Positions 35,001-48,299 of a stretch of DNA of 64,000 nt are shown piece after piece. Origin of the DNA: Liriodendron chinense (Eukaryota; Streptophyta; Magnoliopsida; Magnoliales; Magnoliaceae); the NCBI GenBank assembly GCA_003013855.2, contig ML058526.1, positions 5,332,001 to 5,396,000 of the forward strand, in the 5' to 3' direction. Numbering within the stretch: the first letter of the stretch is position 1; every line of letters begins with the position of its first letter. The notes beneath the pieces were generated by a model, which saw only the letters and a list, made by a program, of their open reading frames with translations, did no database searches and was not told the DNA's origin. The position numbers were made by a program, and so were the translations under genes.

Positions 35001-36872
35001 TTCCTTTTCACAAAAGCTTTTAATGGGGAATGCTACTTTGTAATATTGTGTAGAGGTTGCTAAGCCCACTTGCATGTACTGCCCTCCTCACATACATTGC
35101 AGCATCAATACCAACGTGGCATTTGAGCTTTCCTTGAGATGGGCCACATCATTTACATCATCTGACCTGAAAATCAGGCCAAACCCACTAAGCAGGTTGC
35201 CATGAGTACAAAACAAAATGATAATTCCTAACAGTCCATTTCCCTTGGGCACCATGGCCCACCCTAGGTGTCAACCTGCCTGATTTTTCGTGAAAATGAG
35301 AGGGATGTAATGGGCGATGTCATGGAAAGCGTAGCACACGCTGGCACGGAGACGAGCAGCACTACATTTGTGTGGGCTTAGCAATCCTCTATTTTATACT
35401 TTCTTTGCAATTCTTATCAAACCTTTCTTATTTTCCTAAAAAGGGTTTTTTTTTTTCAAATCACTATCAAAATAATTTGATACATGCAAATACCCACATA
35501 AAAATAATAGTTTTGCAATAACCACATCTGGTGATTGCGAATACCCACTCTCCAATAGAAAAGCTGTTTATTTTGAAAAAAAATAAAATTGATGAAACTA
35601 CCCCTCCCTTAAAACCCAGCTTTCTTACTCCAACTCAAGAAAACGAACATTGAAAGCGTAGCACACGCTGGCACGGAGACGAGCAGCACTACATTTGTGT
35701 GGGCTTAGCAATCCTCTATTTTATACTTTCTTTGCAATTCTTATCAAACCTTTCTTATTTTCCTAAAGAAGGGTTTTTTTTTTTTTTTTCAAATCACTAT
35801 CAAAATAATTTGATACATGCAAATACCCACATAAAAATAATAGTTTTGCAATAACCACATCTGGTGATTGCGAATACCCACTCTCCAATAGAAAAGCTGT
35901 TTATTTTGAAAAAAAATAAAATTGATGAAACTACCCCTCCCTTAAAACCCAGCTTTCTTACTCCAACTCAAGAAAACGAACATTGAAATTGTTGTGTTAT
36001 GTGCCACATGCTGGAGAATTAGGGCATGTTTGGTTCATGGGATTCAATGGCATGGAATTGCATTAGATGGAATTAATACCATTCTTGCACAATGATTGCA
36101 TGTCTGGAAATACTATGGTATTTTGACTGTCCAATCCCATGTTTGGGATCAAATTCTTCCTTTGGGAAAAACACAATATTAAGTGAAACCTACGTTTGGT
36201 GGACCATGGAATTGTAATCAACGATTGGATTCACAATTGATGTCGGTCAGTTATATGCTTTTGCAACTCAGAATGCACATGTAATGGGCACATATGGAAT
36301 ACATCATGGATAAAACACATGCATCAATGTGGGCTCCATAGATGTAGTGGATTTCTGAATGTATTTACTTTTAGGACGGGATGATTTGATGCCTGATTTA
36401 ATTCAATCCTTCCCACCGTTTTTATCAAAAGTTGGATGGACTAAATGAAATTCAAACCATCTAATCCCACTTAATCCCACATACCAAACATGCATTTTAT
36501 GTTCATCTCATGGAGGTAAATTTTGTGGTATGTTGCATGTGGGCATTTTCACCATTTTCCTAAAATGTTGCTGAAAAAAAAAAAACCACTGATCATGTGA
36601 TGTTGTTTGATCAGGGGGGAGCGACAATAACATGGGACATAGTGGTAGGTGGCTGGGACTTGGACTACAGCGCCGAATTCGTGCCAGCCGCTGAAGGAAG
36701 CTACACAATCGCAATTGAAAAAACACGCAGGATCACCCCAAATGAAGAGCCGGTACACAATTCCTACACATCCAAGGAAGCTGGAAAAATGGTGCTCTCC
36801 ATCGACAACACTGCCTCTAGGAGAAGAAAGGTCGCCGCATACCGGTACTTTGTGCGTAAACCGTCCATCTAA
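27291..36872 (+). CDS. PATL6: Patellin-6-like Sec14-GOLD protein, four exons, complete
   Basis: Exons: 27291-28028, 29054-29178, 31543-31684, 36615-36872, together 1263 bp for 420 residues. All introns are GT-AG (donors GTAATT, GTAGGT, GTACGT; acceptors TTGCAG, ACTCAG, GATCAG) and the frame is kept. Patellins bind phosphoinositides and act in membrane trafficking, including cell-plate formation. Residues 1-26 are Pro/Ser-rich. A CRAL-TRIO N region (about 57-130) contains LLKFLRARDF. The Sec14 lipid-binding domain (about 140-310) shows GHPVCYNAYGVF, FKPGGVNSIIQVTDL and INVPWYFS...SPFLTQRTKSKF. The GOLD domain (about 325-415) has TITWDIVVGGWDL and ends AAYRYFVRKPSI. From memory, the short N-terminus and wording match patellin-6 (about 409 residues in Arabidopsis) better than the long acidic PATL1/2. 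The start at 27291 suits that length; 26913 would add 126 low-complexity residues. Confidence 0.95.
28029..29053 (+). other. Patellin intron 1
   Basis: A T-rich intron of 1025 bp with repeated 'gagggt(t)attttggaaa' phrases. No inserted element is recognised. Confidence 0.9.
29179..31542 (+). other. Patellin intron 2
   Basis: 2364 bp. It contains several degraded MITE fragments ('gatgggccccgccatgtcga', 'gatgggccccaccgtgaaga'). No exon or complete element was fixed. Confidence 0.85.
31981..32027. repeat. (AT)n microsatellite
   Basis: About 23 AT units within patellin intron 3. Confidence 0.95.
33296..34655. repeat. Tandem duplication of about 640-720 bp in patellin intron 3
   Basis: 'ggctccacacgaatttagta' begins at 33301 and again at 34022 (offset 721). 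Similarity runs to about 34655. Copy 1 contains a further internal duplication of about 119 bp ('ggggagatctagaccgttga' at 33439 and 33558). Copy 2 has a short duplication of 'gatctagaccg'. The copies differ by few substitutions. Confidence 0.9.
35325..35987. repeat. Nearly perfect tandem duplication of 327 bp
   Basis: 'gaaagcgtagcacacgctgg' starts at 35325 and 35652. The copies look identical by eye except for a change near 'cctaaaaaggg/cctaaagaaggg' and poly-T length. It is a very recent duplication in patellin intron 3. Confidence 0.95.
36024..36493. mobile_element. MITE with GCATGTTTGGT ends
   Basis: GCATGTTTGGT at 36024-36034 and ACCAAACATGC at 36483-36493 are inverted ends. Subterminal sequence also inverts ('gggattcaatgg' and 'atcccacttaatccca'). 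It is a relative of 16515-17415. A target duplication is not evident, so the superfamily is unsure (PIF or hAT-like). Confidence 0.7.
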
Positions 36873-37072
36873 AATGCCCATTTCATCGTAAGTGTTCGTT
36901 TTAATTATAAATTGGACCCTAATCATCCTATCATATATAAATATGAGTATGTATAAAAAGAAGAATTTTTTTCTCTATTATAGAGAAAAAAAGGTTTATA
37001 TAATCTCTAGAGAGGGTATTATGATAGAGTTCTTTTTATGTGTTTGTTGGTGGTTTTGTGAAAAATCAGGTG

Positions 37073-37078
37073 TAATAA
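37073..37078 (+). terminator. Possible polyadenylation signal of the patellin gene
   Basis: AATAAA lies about 200 bp after the stop codon and is followed by T-rich sequence. Confidence 0.4.
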
Positions 37079-37299
37079 ACTAAGGCTAGGATATGTTTTT
37101 TAATTATTTTTTTTTCTCCTGGTTGGGTGCATTTTGTTTTTTGGGCTTTTGATATATAAATCTCTGCCTTTTGGCATATACCTGTTTTTTGGGCTTTTGA
37201 TATATAAATCCCTGCCTTTTGGCATATACCCAAATACTGCTTACCTTTTAGATATTCTTAAATAAACCCCTATCTTTGTAAATGTTGTAATAAAAAATC

Positions 37300-37650
37300 C
37301 GTACTGTCAATGAGCCATACAACCTATGGTTGTATGTCTTGCCCATACATCCATGCCGTCCAAGTCATTTTATGGCATGAGCCCAAAAACGAAGCAGATC
37401 CAGATCTTGGGGGGACCATACTCTAGGAAAGACTGGTGATTGATCACCCCACCATTAAAAACTTTCAAGGGTCCACCTGTAATGTTTATATGTCATCCAC
37501 TGTTTCCTACGGTATGGACCACCTGATATTTGGATCTGCTTCATTTCTGGGGTTAACAAAAAACGGATGGTTGGCGTTCACATAGAATACAGGCATCAAG
37601 GTGGGCCCCACGGTAAGGGCCACACATAATCCGCTCCCTGGAAATAATCT
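37300..37650. mobile_element. Degenerate palindromic MITE
   Basis: Family phrases are present in order: 'catccatgccgtccaagtca', 'gcatgagcccaaaaacgaag', 'taaaaactttcaagggtcca' and 'catcaaggtgggccccacgg'. Ends are worn. Confidence 0.5.
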
Positions 37651-38987
37651 GAAAATTTCTTCCTCATTGCTAATGGGTGCTTCTTCTTCTTTTTTTTTTT
37701 TTTTAAATCTTTATTTGGGAGTTTAATATAGGGGTTTATTTATAAATTACTTCAAAAGTAAGGGTAGCTTTGGTATTAGCCAAAAGGCAGGGTTTTAAGA
37801 TGTCTAAAGCCCTTCCCTTTGTCCATGATTGTAAGTTACTGTTCATCTACAGAGTATTGTCACTGTCTGACGTGTACAACATCCAATCCATTGAAATGGT
37901 TGCCTATATGAGGCACGCTTGATGCTCTACAATCAGGACGATCCATTCACCAGATGGGCCACACCATTACGCTAGAAATCTGATACTGCGTTCTCATCAA
38001 GCCTACCTGATGAATGGGCCTTGTCTTTCTGACAATTCATCTTTTGGTGTGCCAACCTACTGCAAGGGGACGCATTTGCAACTATCTCATAATCATATGC
38101 TAGTCGGTATATAATTTAGTGGTCCAACTAGCATGTGAGACCTTGTCATTGTGATGCTCTGGACTAGAGATTATTGTTTAGAGATCCAAACCGTTGATAT
38201 GATGGAAAATCACCCAGATTGGAAAAATACTTACCGTTCAATTGTTGGCCAGCTAACAAAGGTAATTAAAGAAAATACAATAAAGAATACATATTCATCC
38301 AATAAATGATAGGCACTATGTCATGATCACTCCCACCTAATGTCAGTCGAGGTCGCTCATCCAATGGAACCAACGGACAACGGACAGCCTGAGTTTTAAC
38401 GTGCAGGTGTGTGGCCCATCTGGTGAGGTAGCTGCGTCCATCTGTTTTGCTATAGCTCAGTTTAGGACACGAACCCAAGTACTCCTTCAAGTGAACCACA
38501 CCTACAGGAATAGTGGTGTTTATGTACCATCCAACCCATTCATTAGGTTATTCCCCACCTGGATGATCCAAACCTTCTATTGCCACTTAGAATGTTTCAA
38601 TGGTGGGTATTCAATCCTCATGTTAAGAGGCCCACTTATGTGGATATCCATCTTACTCATGTTACAACATGATCTGGGGAAATGGATGGACGGAGGGGAT
38701 GTAAGACAAACATCATCGGTGGGGTAGGGGATTGGTTTTACTCTGGGTTACAGGCCGTTAGGGGGGGAAAGATAGTGGGCCTCCAGAGCCACGGCATTTT
38801 CATTCTCCATATAATGTATGGCAATCCTAGCGAGGATGGACGGTAGGATAATATTTCGGAGTGGTTATTAGGTAGCAGCCACAGGATGGACGCTTCTGAT
38901 TACGTAGCCATTTTTCATGTGGGACCCATGAGGCCTTCCTTGTTTTCCTTTGGTCAGCCCTACAAGTGATGGCGCACCACCGGACGT
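37651..38987. other. Gene-free sequence with MITE remnants
   Basis: No exon is supported. Phrases of the same MITE families occur, but no clear ends were found. Confidence 0.4.
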
Positions 38988-41900
38988 GGATTGGGTAGTA
39001 CGCCCCCACCAGGACCTAGCTAGAGACGTCTCTGTGGGGCCCACCTTGTTTTATGTGCTTTATCCACGCAGTCCTTCCATTTTGAAACGTCATTTTTGGG
39101 CATGAGTAAAAAAAGAGTCAGATCGAAGGCTTGAGTGGACCACACTAGAGGAAAAAAGTGAGGATTGATTGGCTACCATTGAAAACCTCTTGGAGGCCTC
39201 TGAACTTTGGGATGAAGTTGATATTTATGTTTTCCCTTCATCCTATTCCGTGTGACCTTATGAACAACTTTGATGGCTAATAAACATCGCGGTGGGCCTT
39301 GGGAAGGTTTTTTTTTGGAAAGCAAGTAAAGAAACTCTCTTAATACTTGTCCATGACAAAGCTTAGCGAAGAAACTCTCTTAATACTTATCCAGGACAAA
39401 GCTTAGCAAAGAAACTCTCTTAATACTTATCCGGGACAAAGCCTAAAAAGAAAACAACAAATGGAAAAGAAAACCCTAAGGTAAAAAGAAATGAAGAGAA
39501 GCGACCCATCCTGGGTGCAAGAAGAAACAAATGGAAAAAGAAAAGAAAAGGGAGAGAGAGGAAAAAGACACTCACAAAGCGCACATCCCGAGTTAGGCAT
39601 CAAAACATATATATTTTTTTAATCTTAATCCCATGATTAATTTGGCAGACGAATATAGAAGAATGCTGTTTAGAATAGATAGAGTTGTTTTGAGGTGATC
39701 CAAAGTGATCCTAATGCGGCAGCTATTTGTAGTAGCAAAGAAATGCAACCTCTTGGTGAATAAGTGCAGTCTCTCAAGATGAGGTTGACGGGTCTTCAAT
39801 AGCACATGAGCTTTGTTGATTGCCCACCAAAATACTAAATCTTGCATGATGATCAATGAACATAATAAGTAAGGCAGTGTTTAATGTCTGCAAGCACCTA
39901 TCCAAAGTCCATTAGTGTTATATTATGAGACAATTTCCCTAAATAAGATTAGCATTGAGAGAGTACTACAAAAGCCCAACCCTAAAGAGCTAGGGGTCTT
40001 TGTAGCTATAGAATGGCAAAAAAGAAAGAGAGCCTTGGCCCGCATCTCGCAAATGATATTCTTGAATGTCAGCTCTTTTGGAGAATTTTTGTAATTGAAT
40101 ATGTGGTTGTTTCTTTCTCTACAAATATTCCACACAAGGGCTGGAAAGCAAGTTTGTTGAGGAGGGAGGAAATGAGATCCATTGGTTATCTACAAGATAA
40201 GCAACTGATTCATGGATGGTAGGATGGTGGATGTAGGGGATAAAAAGTTTAGAGTACAAATTACTCCAAATCCATTCAGTGTACCTACAAGAGAAGAATA
40301 AATTATTAATAGATTTCAAATTATTATGACAAAAAATACAAGCAAGTATCATCAATAATGTTGAGAGTTTGAAGCAGGTCTTTAGTTTTGAGCTTCCTAA
40401 GGAAAGCCATCCAACCAGTAATAAAATACCTGTGAATAGATCCTCGAACCATAAGAGATCACACCAGGATGGAAGAGTGTTTTCAAACCTGTAGGCCTTT
40501 AAAGCTAAAGCATAGGTAAGGTCATCATTTGGAGAGAGAGTCTAAACAATTTCATCATTAATCGAGATAATTTGATGCTGCTTGATCTCTTGGAAGAGAT
40601 TAGCCAACGTAGAATTGCTTGGGTAGGGGAACTACCACGGAGTGTCATGAATTAGGGTACTAACCGGGAAGTTAGTACCTAAACCCAGATCATGAATGGC
40701 AGTAGGACCCAAGCGATCAACGAGACTATAATCCCCTAGCCATGGGTCGAACCAAAAAGCCATTGATTGCCCGTTTCTCATCAGAAACCTAGTGTGGGCT
40801 TTAGCAATGTCGCGAACGTTGAAAATGCTGCCTCCAAGTCCAGGAGGCATTGGGAGGGATTTGGACATTCTAAATAGAAACTGCACTAATATATTTCTCA
40901 TGGACCCACTTAACCCAAAGGCTTTCCTCTTTGCAAATGATTTTCCTAAAGTTGCTTTAGTAGGCACCCCTTGGTAGAAACATCCAAGGGAGTTATACCA
41001 AGGTTGCTATCCGATTTGGGCTCACAGATCATATCCCAACTAATAGTATGAAGAGGCGAGAAGCTCTATAAAAAATCCCTAATGTGTTTAGTAATAAGAT
41101 TGAAACATCTTTAGGCAATAGGAATGCATGTGACAAAAAAATGTGGAGGCCAAGAAGGGTGGAATTGACAAGTTCAAGTCTGCCAGTAAAGGAGAGGAGG
41201 GACGCAGACCATCTACTAAGCTTTCTATTGAGGCTGTTAATCAATTGCTGAGAGTCAGAAATATGAAGCCTGGTGGAAAATAACGAGACTCTCAAGTATC
41301 TTATAGGTAGTTTTCCTTCATCTATTCTAAGAATAGTTTTGATTTCATGTTTGTAGGAGCATAAACTAGATATAATAAACATACCCTTTTGAATATGAGC
41401 TTGAAGGCCTGAATTATCATAAAAGTTCTGAAAAAGAGTTATGCAAATTGTAAGCAGAATGAGAGTCTGCACTATAAAAGATCATAAGATCATCTACAAA
41501 TAGGAGGCGGGAAATGAAAATAGTCTCAGCCTTGAAAGAGGTATGGATTAAACCATTGGCATAACATTTTTCAAGCATTGTTGAGAACATTTCTATGACA
41601 ATGGTGAAAAGAAAAGGGGAAAGCGGGTCCCCTTACCTAATACCTTTATTGCTGGTGAAAAAATCACAAACCTCTCCATTAATGACAATTGAGAAAGAGG
41701 AGGTGAAGATAGCAGTCTTAACTTAATTATTCTATTTATCAGGAATATTGAGAGCTTGAAGAACTTCAAGGATAAAATTCCATCTAGGAAGGTTTCAACG
41801 GTGGGTGTCATTATAATCACTGCTTCTTGTGGTGTGGTCCACTTAAGACTTAGATCCACTTTCCTTTTGGGATAATGCCCTAAATTGATCTGCCAAAATG

Positions 41901-42000
41901 GATGGACTGCGTGGATAAAACACACATCACAGTGGGCTCCACAACCCATTTCAAGACCGTCTATGTCTACCTAGGTCCTGGCGGGGGTAGTACCCAATCT
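38988..42000. mobile_element. Palindromic MITE interrupted by LINE copy 2
   Basis: The left part (38988-39310) starts 'gattgggtagtacgcccccac' and 'aggacctagctagagacg'. The right part (41787-42000) ends with the inverse, 'ctacctaggtcctggcgggg' and 'gtagtacccaatctg'. Inner motifs 'ctgtggggcccacc' and 'agtgggctccaca' also pair. Removing the LINE restores a continuous family member of about 535 bp. Confidence 0.8.
39311..41786 (-). mobile_element. 5'-truncated LINE, copy 2, with 9-bp target duplication
   Basis: It is flanked by GGAAGGTTT at 39302-39310 and 41787-41795. Poly-T (39311-39316) marks the 3' tail. Three tandem units of about 50 bp ('aagaaactctcttaatactt') sit in the 3' end. The minus strand encodes part of the RT, with FVDD at 41489-41500 where FADD is expected, then the zinc-binding region (MWNICRERNNHIF, 40135-39923). 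It aligns with copy 1 throughout. Stops and the Ala-to-Val change show it is dead. Confidence 0.9.
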
Positions 42001-43358
42001 GTGCCCCTCACCACCATTTTTTGAGAAATCTTGTTCCATACTTGCATGCGTATGTGTGCATCATTTTAAATATTTGGCAGGTGTGCACACAAACCAGTCA
42101 ATCATACCTTGTTGTCCACGGTTGATTTGGGGATATCTTGAAAATCACATGGATCTGGTGATCTTATTCATCCAATTCCTATGCATCCCAGTTACAAGCT
42201 ATCAAATACAATTAATAATTTTATGGTAATTGTAATTTTGACTCTAATTTATTAAAAAATGAAGCTCCTAAATAAGCCATTTGACAAGCGCTTATTTTGA
42301 TGTATTTAAGTGCATTTGGTTTTTATTTTAGGAATATGGATTTAATGGTAAATGGAATCAATGTTAAATGAAATACACAAATTTAGCGTGTTTTGAAATT
42401 TTACACTTTTACCGTGATTCCAATTTAATTAAAGTGAAATGCCTTTCTTAGCTCTATTATTACTGAAGAAGAGTCACATGTGTAATAAAAGTGTTACTAG
42501 GCAATTAATCTAGATGTACTTTAAAACAATTCAATTATTGATTACAACACAAAAATCACGTCAATAGAATGATGTAAACCATCCTTGGTTAGGGGGTCAT
42601 TTGTGATCATTATGCCTCGGAGCTTCAAGTCTTGAAATTCTATCATTTTTGTCTCGAGTGTTAATATATTTCATTGGGCTTATTGTAGTCATTCTATCAA
42701 ATATCACACTTATATGATAGTTTAGAATATTAAAATTGATTTAGTAATCAAATCTAGTAAATATACTACAAAATTTCAATGCATTTTAAATTTTAAATTC
42801 GTGCAATTTCAATTACAAGCTACTTAAATATAATTAAGGATTTGGACTCATCTTGATTTCAATGTAATTATGATTTGGATTCTAATGCATTGTAAATACA
42901 TGCTTCCAAATGAGCCTGGATGGGTTAGAGATATCAGCTACCACTTGGCTCGATAATTTGGACCATTGTTTAGTTGAGTTCCTGTAAATATACTCTAGAA
43001 TTGCAATGCATTATAATTTTCAGATTCCATATTTCATTCAAATTACAAACTTCGGGATTTGGAATCACCTTAATTCTAATGTAATTATGAGTTTCATTTT
43101 TAAGATAGAATTTGGGCCTCAAATTTAGGCCCTTGATGTGTTTGTTAGATCTATATAAACCATCCATCCTCATTGTCAGGCAATGTTTAGGTGGGCCACA
43201 TTAAAAAAGAAAATCAGATAGATACACATGAAACAGTGGGGGTTGATAAACAAGGTCACTAGTATAACAGTGAAATGAGTGGTGAAGGAGAAAGGGAATG
43301 GGAGGCCATGATCAGTTGGCCTCATCAGATTTGCTGGGCCCTACACAAGCATGGAGCT
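42001..43358. other. Gene-free sequence downstream of the dehydrogenase gene
   Basis: It contains an inverted copy of the AT-rich MITE family (42660-42770) described at 11550-13290. The last 100-200 bp before 43359 should hold the dehydrogenase 3' UTR. No other exon is supported. Confidence 0.5.
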
Positions 43359-46300
43359 CTATATTCGGTCCGTTCTCTCCAACAGCTTCTGCTTGAGACG
43401 CTGAAATGCAAGCTCCAGGTTGTCCAGCTGCATCACGACATGAATTCGATATATAAATTCCCAGGATGTCACTAGATAAATCCAGGCTCAGCCCATTAAT
43501 TTTCAGCCGTTAAAAATTCGGTCTCAAGCTTGGCCCACAAGGACCATAAATAGGCTTTTGAATATGGGGTTGGGATTGAAAGTAAAAGCAATCAGCCCCT
43601 AATACGAAGTGGGCCATGTGAAATGGGCCTTGGGCTTATGAAGCCCAATTGCACAAGCTTGGTAAGGATTGGACAACTTGTATCAAATGAACGGTGTAGA
43701 TTTCATACCTCCTGTTTAGCGAATTTGTTGTGCTTGTACAGCCCACAATACAGATCAAAGCTATCCTTCACGGTGTTATCTTTCTGCAAGCATCACATCA
43801 CAGAAGTCATGATCTGGCCCACGGTCTTTCAATGGCTAGATTAACGGTTGTCCTTAAATGGGCCATGCATGGCCGTGGGCCCAAAATTCCTTTTAAAAGT
43901 CGGATACTGGTTCCTAAAGTTTAGGCCCATATAGCACATGAATGATGGACTTGGACCCGATGTACGCCCACCGTCCATTCCAAAGCTAAAAGACTGAGAT
44001 AATCATCCCCATTTATCAACCTGGCGTAGAATTAGACTCTGGCTCCATCTGGGCCGCACCTTGTACAAACCAACGGACGGTGGTGGAAAGAGAGAGAGAG
44101 AGATTGAAGGTTTGCAGGTGGGATGCACTTCTTTTGCACGCTCGATTCTCACACGAGGTCCACATGAGTTCAAGATCCAGGCCGTTCATCTGGCGGGTCG
44201 CATTGTTTGGACACAATGGGTAAAAAATCTGGCTGTTTCGAGTAGACCACACATCTACAGTGAATGTGAACTGTTACTATCCATTTGACTGTAACCTACA
44301 TGATAATCAGATTGGCCTAATGTTTTAGAAAAACCATCTAAACATTACGGCCTGCCTGATGAACGGCTTGGATCTCAGGAAAATTTACTTAGGATTCCTG
44401 TAAAGGAGATGATATTGGAAGATCAAAGTGGACCACCTATCACCCTACCAGTTGAAGAAGTGTTTGAAAGCCCTTTGTATCCATTGGTGTGGACTCAATC
44501 TCCATTTCTGATAAAATCCTACAAAAAAAGAAAAATACATGTCCGTAAATAATGAATCAGCACACAATCGGCAAGTGGGGCCCACGATTCTGTGATCCAA
44601 ACCGGTGATATGGTGGGCCTCACAGTGGGTCCATGATATCAATGGTTTGGATCTTTTACGCTAATGTACAATCACTTGGGCCACGCAAGCTTGTAACTAC
44701 AATACATCCGTTGGATATGGGATCATGCTTTGATGATCCAAACGGTTTATATGATGGGCCTAATCTTGGATGGGATACCCAGAAAAAAAAATTTCAGATC
44801 AGAATATTTCAACTCTTTCATCATCTAACCGTTGTTTGTGGACCATAGATAGAATCTTACAATCTTGAAGTTTTTCTTTGGGTGTCCTCAATCGATGGTG
44901 TGGCCTCTCATATAAACGGTTTCGATCGTTCAAACATGACCCCAGATCTCACTACCTGCTTCTTCCAAATGGCAGTTATAATAGTCAGCCGGACTACCTA
45001 TATTGGTAGTCCGCAAAACTTTCACCCTTCATGGGCTGCGTGGACCGTGGTCCAGAAAGCACATTGAATTGTTGATCCTAACCATCCAATTGAAGATTTA
45101 CAGCATCTGTCTGCCATCGGTGGGGCCCATTAGATTGCCAATGGAGTTTTCTCAAGGTGGGCCATCCACGGTGCTAGCTTGGAAAGCACAGGAGAAATTC
45201 CTGCCATTGTTCACGCGTGCGAGATCCAGGCATTCATCAGGTCCGTCCACTGTTAAAAGCACTAACAAAAAAAAAAATCCACCATCAGGTGGGCCACACT
45301 TGTAAATCGAATATGAACTGTTGACCATCTCTTTCCCAGCCGTCCATTTCACTTCTCATACACGTGGCCCACCTTTTGGATCATAGAGAATGATCAGTGG
45401 GCCTGACCTAATGAAAGGTTCGGATATCACACATGCACGCTACATTAGCACGTGTGCAGAGGAAGAAGTACCTGCCGATGGTGTGAGTTAGAAACTGACT
45501 CCGAGCAGCAAACACGTCATGATCTGTGCAAGACATTTCCACCATTCTGCAACCCTATAGAGAATCACACCAGCAAAGTTACAAGGACCGTCCAAACTAT
45601 CCTCACACATTTTTTGCAATATCAGTGCATTTGGATGCATGCCTGTTTCTAACGTTGTGGCCCACCTGAAAAAATAGAACAGCCTGATTTGGCTAGATTG
45701 TCTAGATATTGTCCATCTGATGGACGGCTTGGATCATCTGAGTTTAGTGGAGTGAGATGGACTTTGTGGTATCTATCTGAGCTTGCCGCATACGTGTTGT
45801 AGAAAGATCACACGCAACTAGCGTCAGAATGAGATTTTTCGTGGACCACGCCACAGGAAGCCGTGGGATTGAAAGCTGACCGTTGAAAATTTCTTGTGGG
45901 ACACAGAAGGTTTCGATCAATCTGATATTTGTGTTTTCACTGAATAGGCGTCTATGTGACCTTATGAACAGGTTGGATGGCAAATAAACATCACGGTGGG
46001 GCCTGGGAAGTTTTCAACGGCAGGAATTTAATCCCCACTGGTTCCTGTGGTGTGGTCCACTTAAGCCTTAAATATATCTCCTTTTTGGGCTCATGACCTA
46101 AAATGATCTTTCAAAATGGATGGACCGCGTGGATAAGACAAATACATGACGATGGCCCAACAGATCCCCTGACAGGATCGTCCGTCTCTAGCTAGTTCCT
46201 GTGCGGGTAGTACCCAATCTGCGCCACACAATGTCGCGTAAGCACTTTGTGGGCCCCACCATGATTAATGTGTTTTATCCATGCAGTCCATCCATTTTGA

Positions 46301-48251
46301 AAGATCATTTTAAGACATGAGTCCAAAATTAAAATATATCCAACGCTCAAGTGGACCACACCAGAGAAAACAGTGGAGATAATGAGGGATACAGTTGAAA
46401 TCTTCTTAGGGCCCACAGTGATGTTTATTTGTCATCCAACCCGTTGATCAGGTCACACAGACCCGGACAAAGGAAAAAAAAAAATATCAGCTTGATCCAA
46501 AACTCATGTGGGCCACAAGAATTTTCCAACGGTAGGCATTCAATGGCCATTATTTCCTGTAGTGTGGTGCAGTTGGGGCTTTGGATACGCTTCAATTTGA
46601 GCTCATGCCTTAAAATGAGCTGAAGAACGGATGGACGGCGTTGATGAAACATATACATTATGGTGGGCCCCACATAGTCCTTACACCACGTTGGGGTTCA
46701 CCACGCAATCTGCGACCATCAGATAATCTATTACAACTTACTGCTTTTATTTAAGGCAATTGCTTTCAAAGAAACTGATCAGATGATTAGAATCATGTGA
46801 CAGATGTGTATTTTAGAATATTTGCCATCCGTGGTATGGACAACCAGATGGACGGTCTGGATAGATAACTAACCTTTCCACTATCTGGAGAGAAAGAAGG
46901 GCTCATAGTGGAGCACTCTTTAGAAATATAAGTGTGACACGTGAATCCTACATTCCAACGTGGCATTAGCACGCGTCTGCGAGAGCTGGGCTGTTCATGT
47001 AGTGGGGCATGCATCTGTACAGTGATCCAAAACCCAGGCCGGTCTGATCATCAAGTTGGGACACAGATTGGATTTTGATGAGCTCACCACCGATCTCAAA
47101 CCACCTCAGCAATCACATTGTACAGCAGCACCATCAAATCTCTCCAACAAGTATAAGATCACCCAAATCAAACATGTAACAAGGGAGTTATGATCGTTTT
47201 CGTGGGATCAAAGTATCTATGATCCATAGTGACTTGAATATATTTTCGAACTATCAAATAGTGTCCGAATGATGTGATTCCAATGACATTTGAAAGCTTA
47301 TTCAATTACCTTTCTAAGAAGTACAAGATCACCAAAATTGGATATGTAATGAGAGAGTTATGATCATTTTTGTAGGACACAATGAGTATCTACAATCCAC
47401 AGTAACTTAGATATCCTTTTGAGTTACCAAATAGTGTCCAAATAAGGTGATTCTAATGCCATTTGAAAGCTCATTCAATCACCTTTCCAACAAGTACAAG
47501 ATCACTAAATCAGACATGTAATAACAGAGTTATGATTGTTTTCGTGGGACACAGTATCTATGATCCATAATGCCTTCAACCCACTTATGAGCTATCAAAT
47601 GGTGTCCAAATGAGGTGATTCCAAAGCTATTTGAAAGCTCATTCAATTATCTTTCTAATAAGTACAAGATCGCCCAAATCAAACATGTAACAAGAGAGTT
47701 ATGATAGTTTTTATGAGACACAGTGAGCATCTGTGATCCACAGTAACTTGAACCCACTTTTCAACTATCAAATGGTGTCCAAATGAGGTGATTCCAAAGT
47801 CATTTGAAAGCTCATTCAATTACCTTTTCAATAAGTACAAGATAATCGAACATGTAAAGAGGAAGTTATTACGGTTTTCATGGGACACCGTGAGTATCCG
47901 TGATCCACAGTAACTTAGATCAACTTTTGAGCTATCAAATAGTGTCCAAATGAGATGATTCTAAAAAAGATCATTCAATTACCTTTCTAACAAGTACAAG
48001 ATCACCCAAATCAGACATGTAACGAGAGTAGAGCTGTCAACAGCACGGATCATGATCCGTATTCGATCCAAATCCGCTCCGATTTAATCCGATTCGGATC
48101 AATAATCAGATCATCGGGTTGGATACGGATACCCAAAATCATCTGTTTAATATTTGGGTCGGATTCGGAGCAACCTTGATCCGACCCATTAACGACCCGA
48201 TTAAAAAAAAAAAAAACGACCGTCTCCTTCGTCTCTACTCTCCACGCACGA

Positions 48252-48299
<48 letters not shown>

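Larger units (their letters stand above)
31685..36614 (+). other. Patellin intron 3 (4.9 kb)
   Basis: This large intron holds an (AT)n tract (31981-32027), two tandem duplications (33296-34655 and 35325-35987) and a MITE (36024-36493). No alternative exon was recognised. Confidence 0.85.

Noticed and set aside
38401..38727. 108-codon plus-strand open frame
   Set aside because: The DNA consists of degraded MITE phrases ('gtggcccatctggtgaggta'); the peptide has no recognisable domain.
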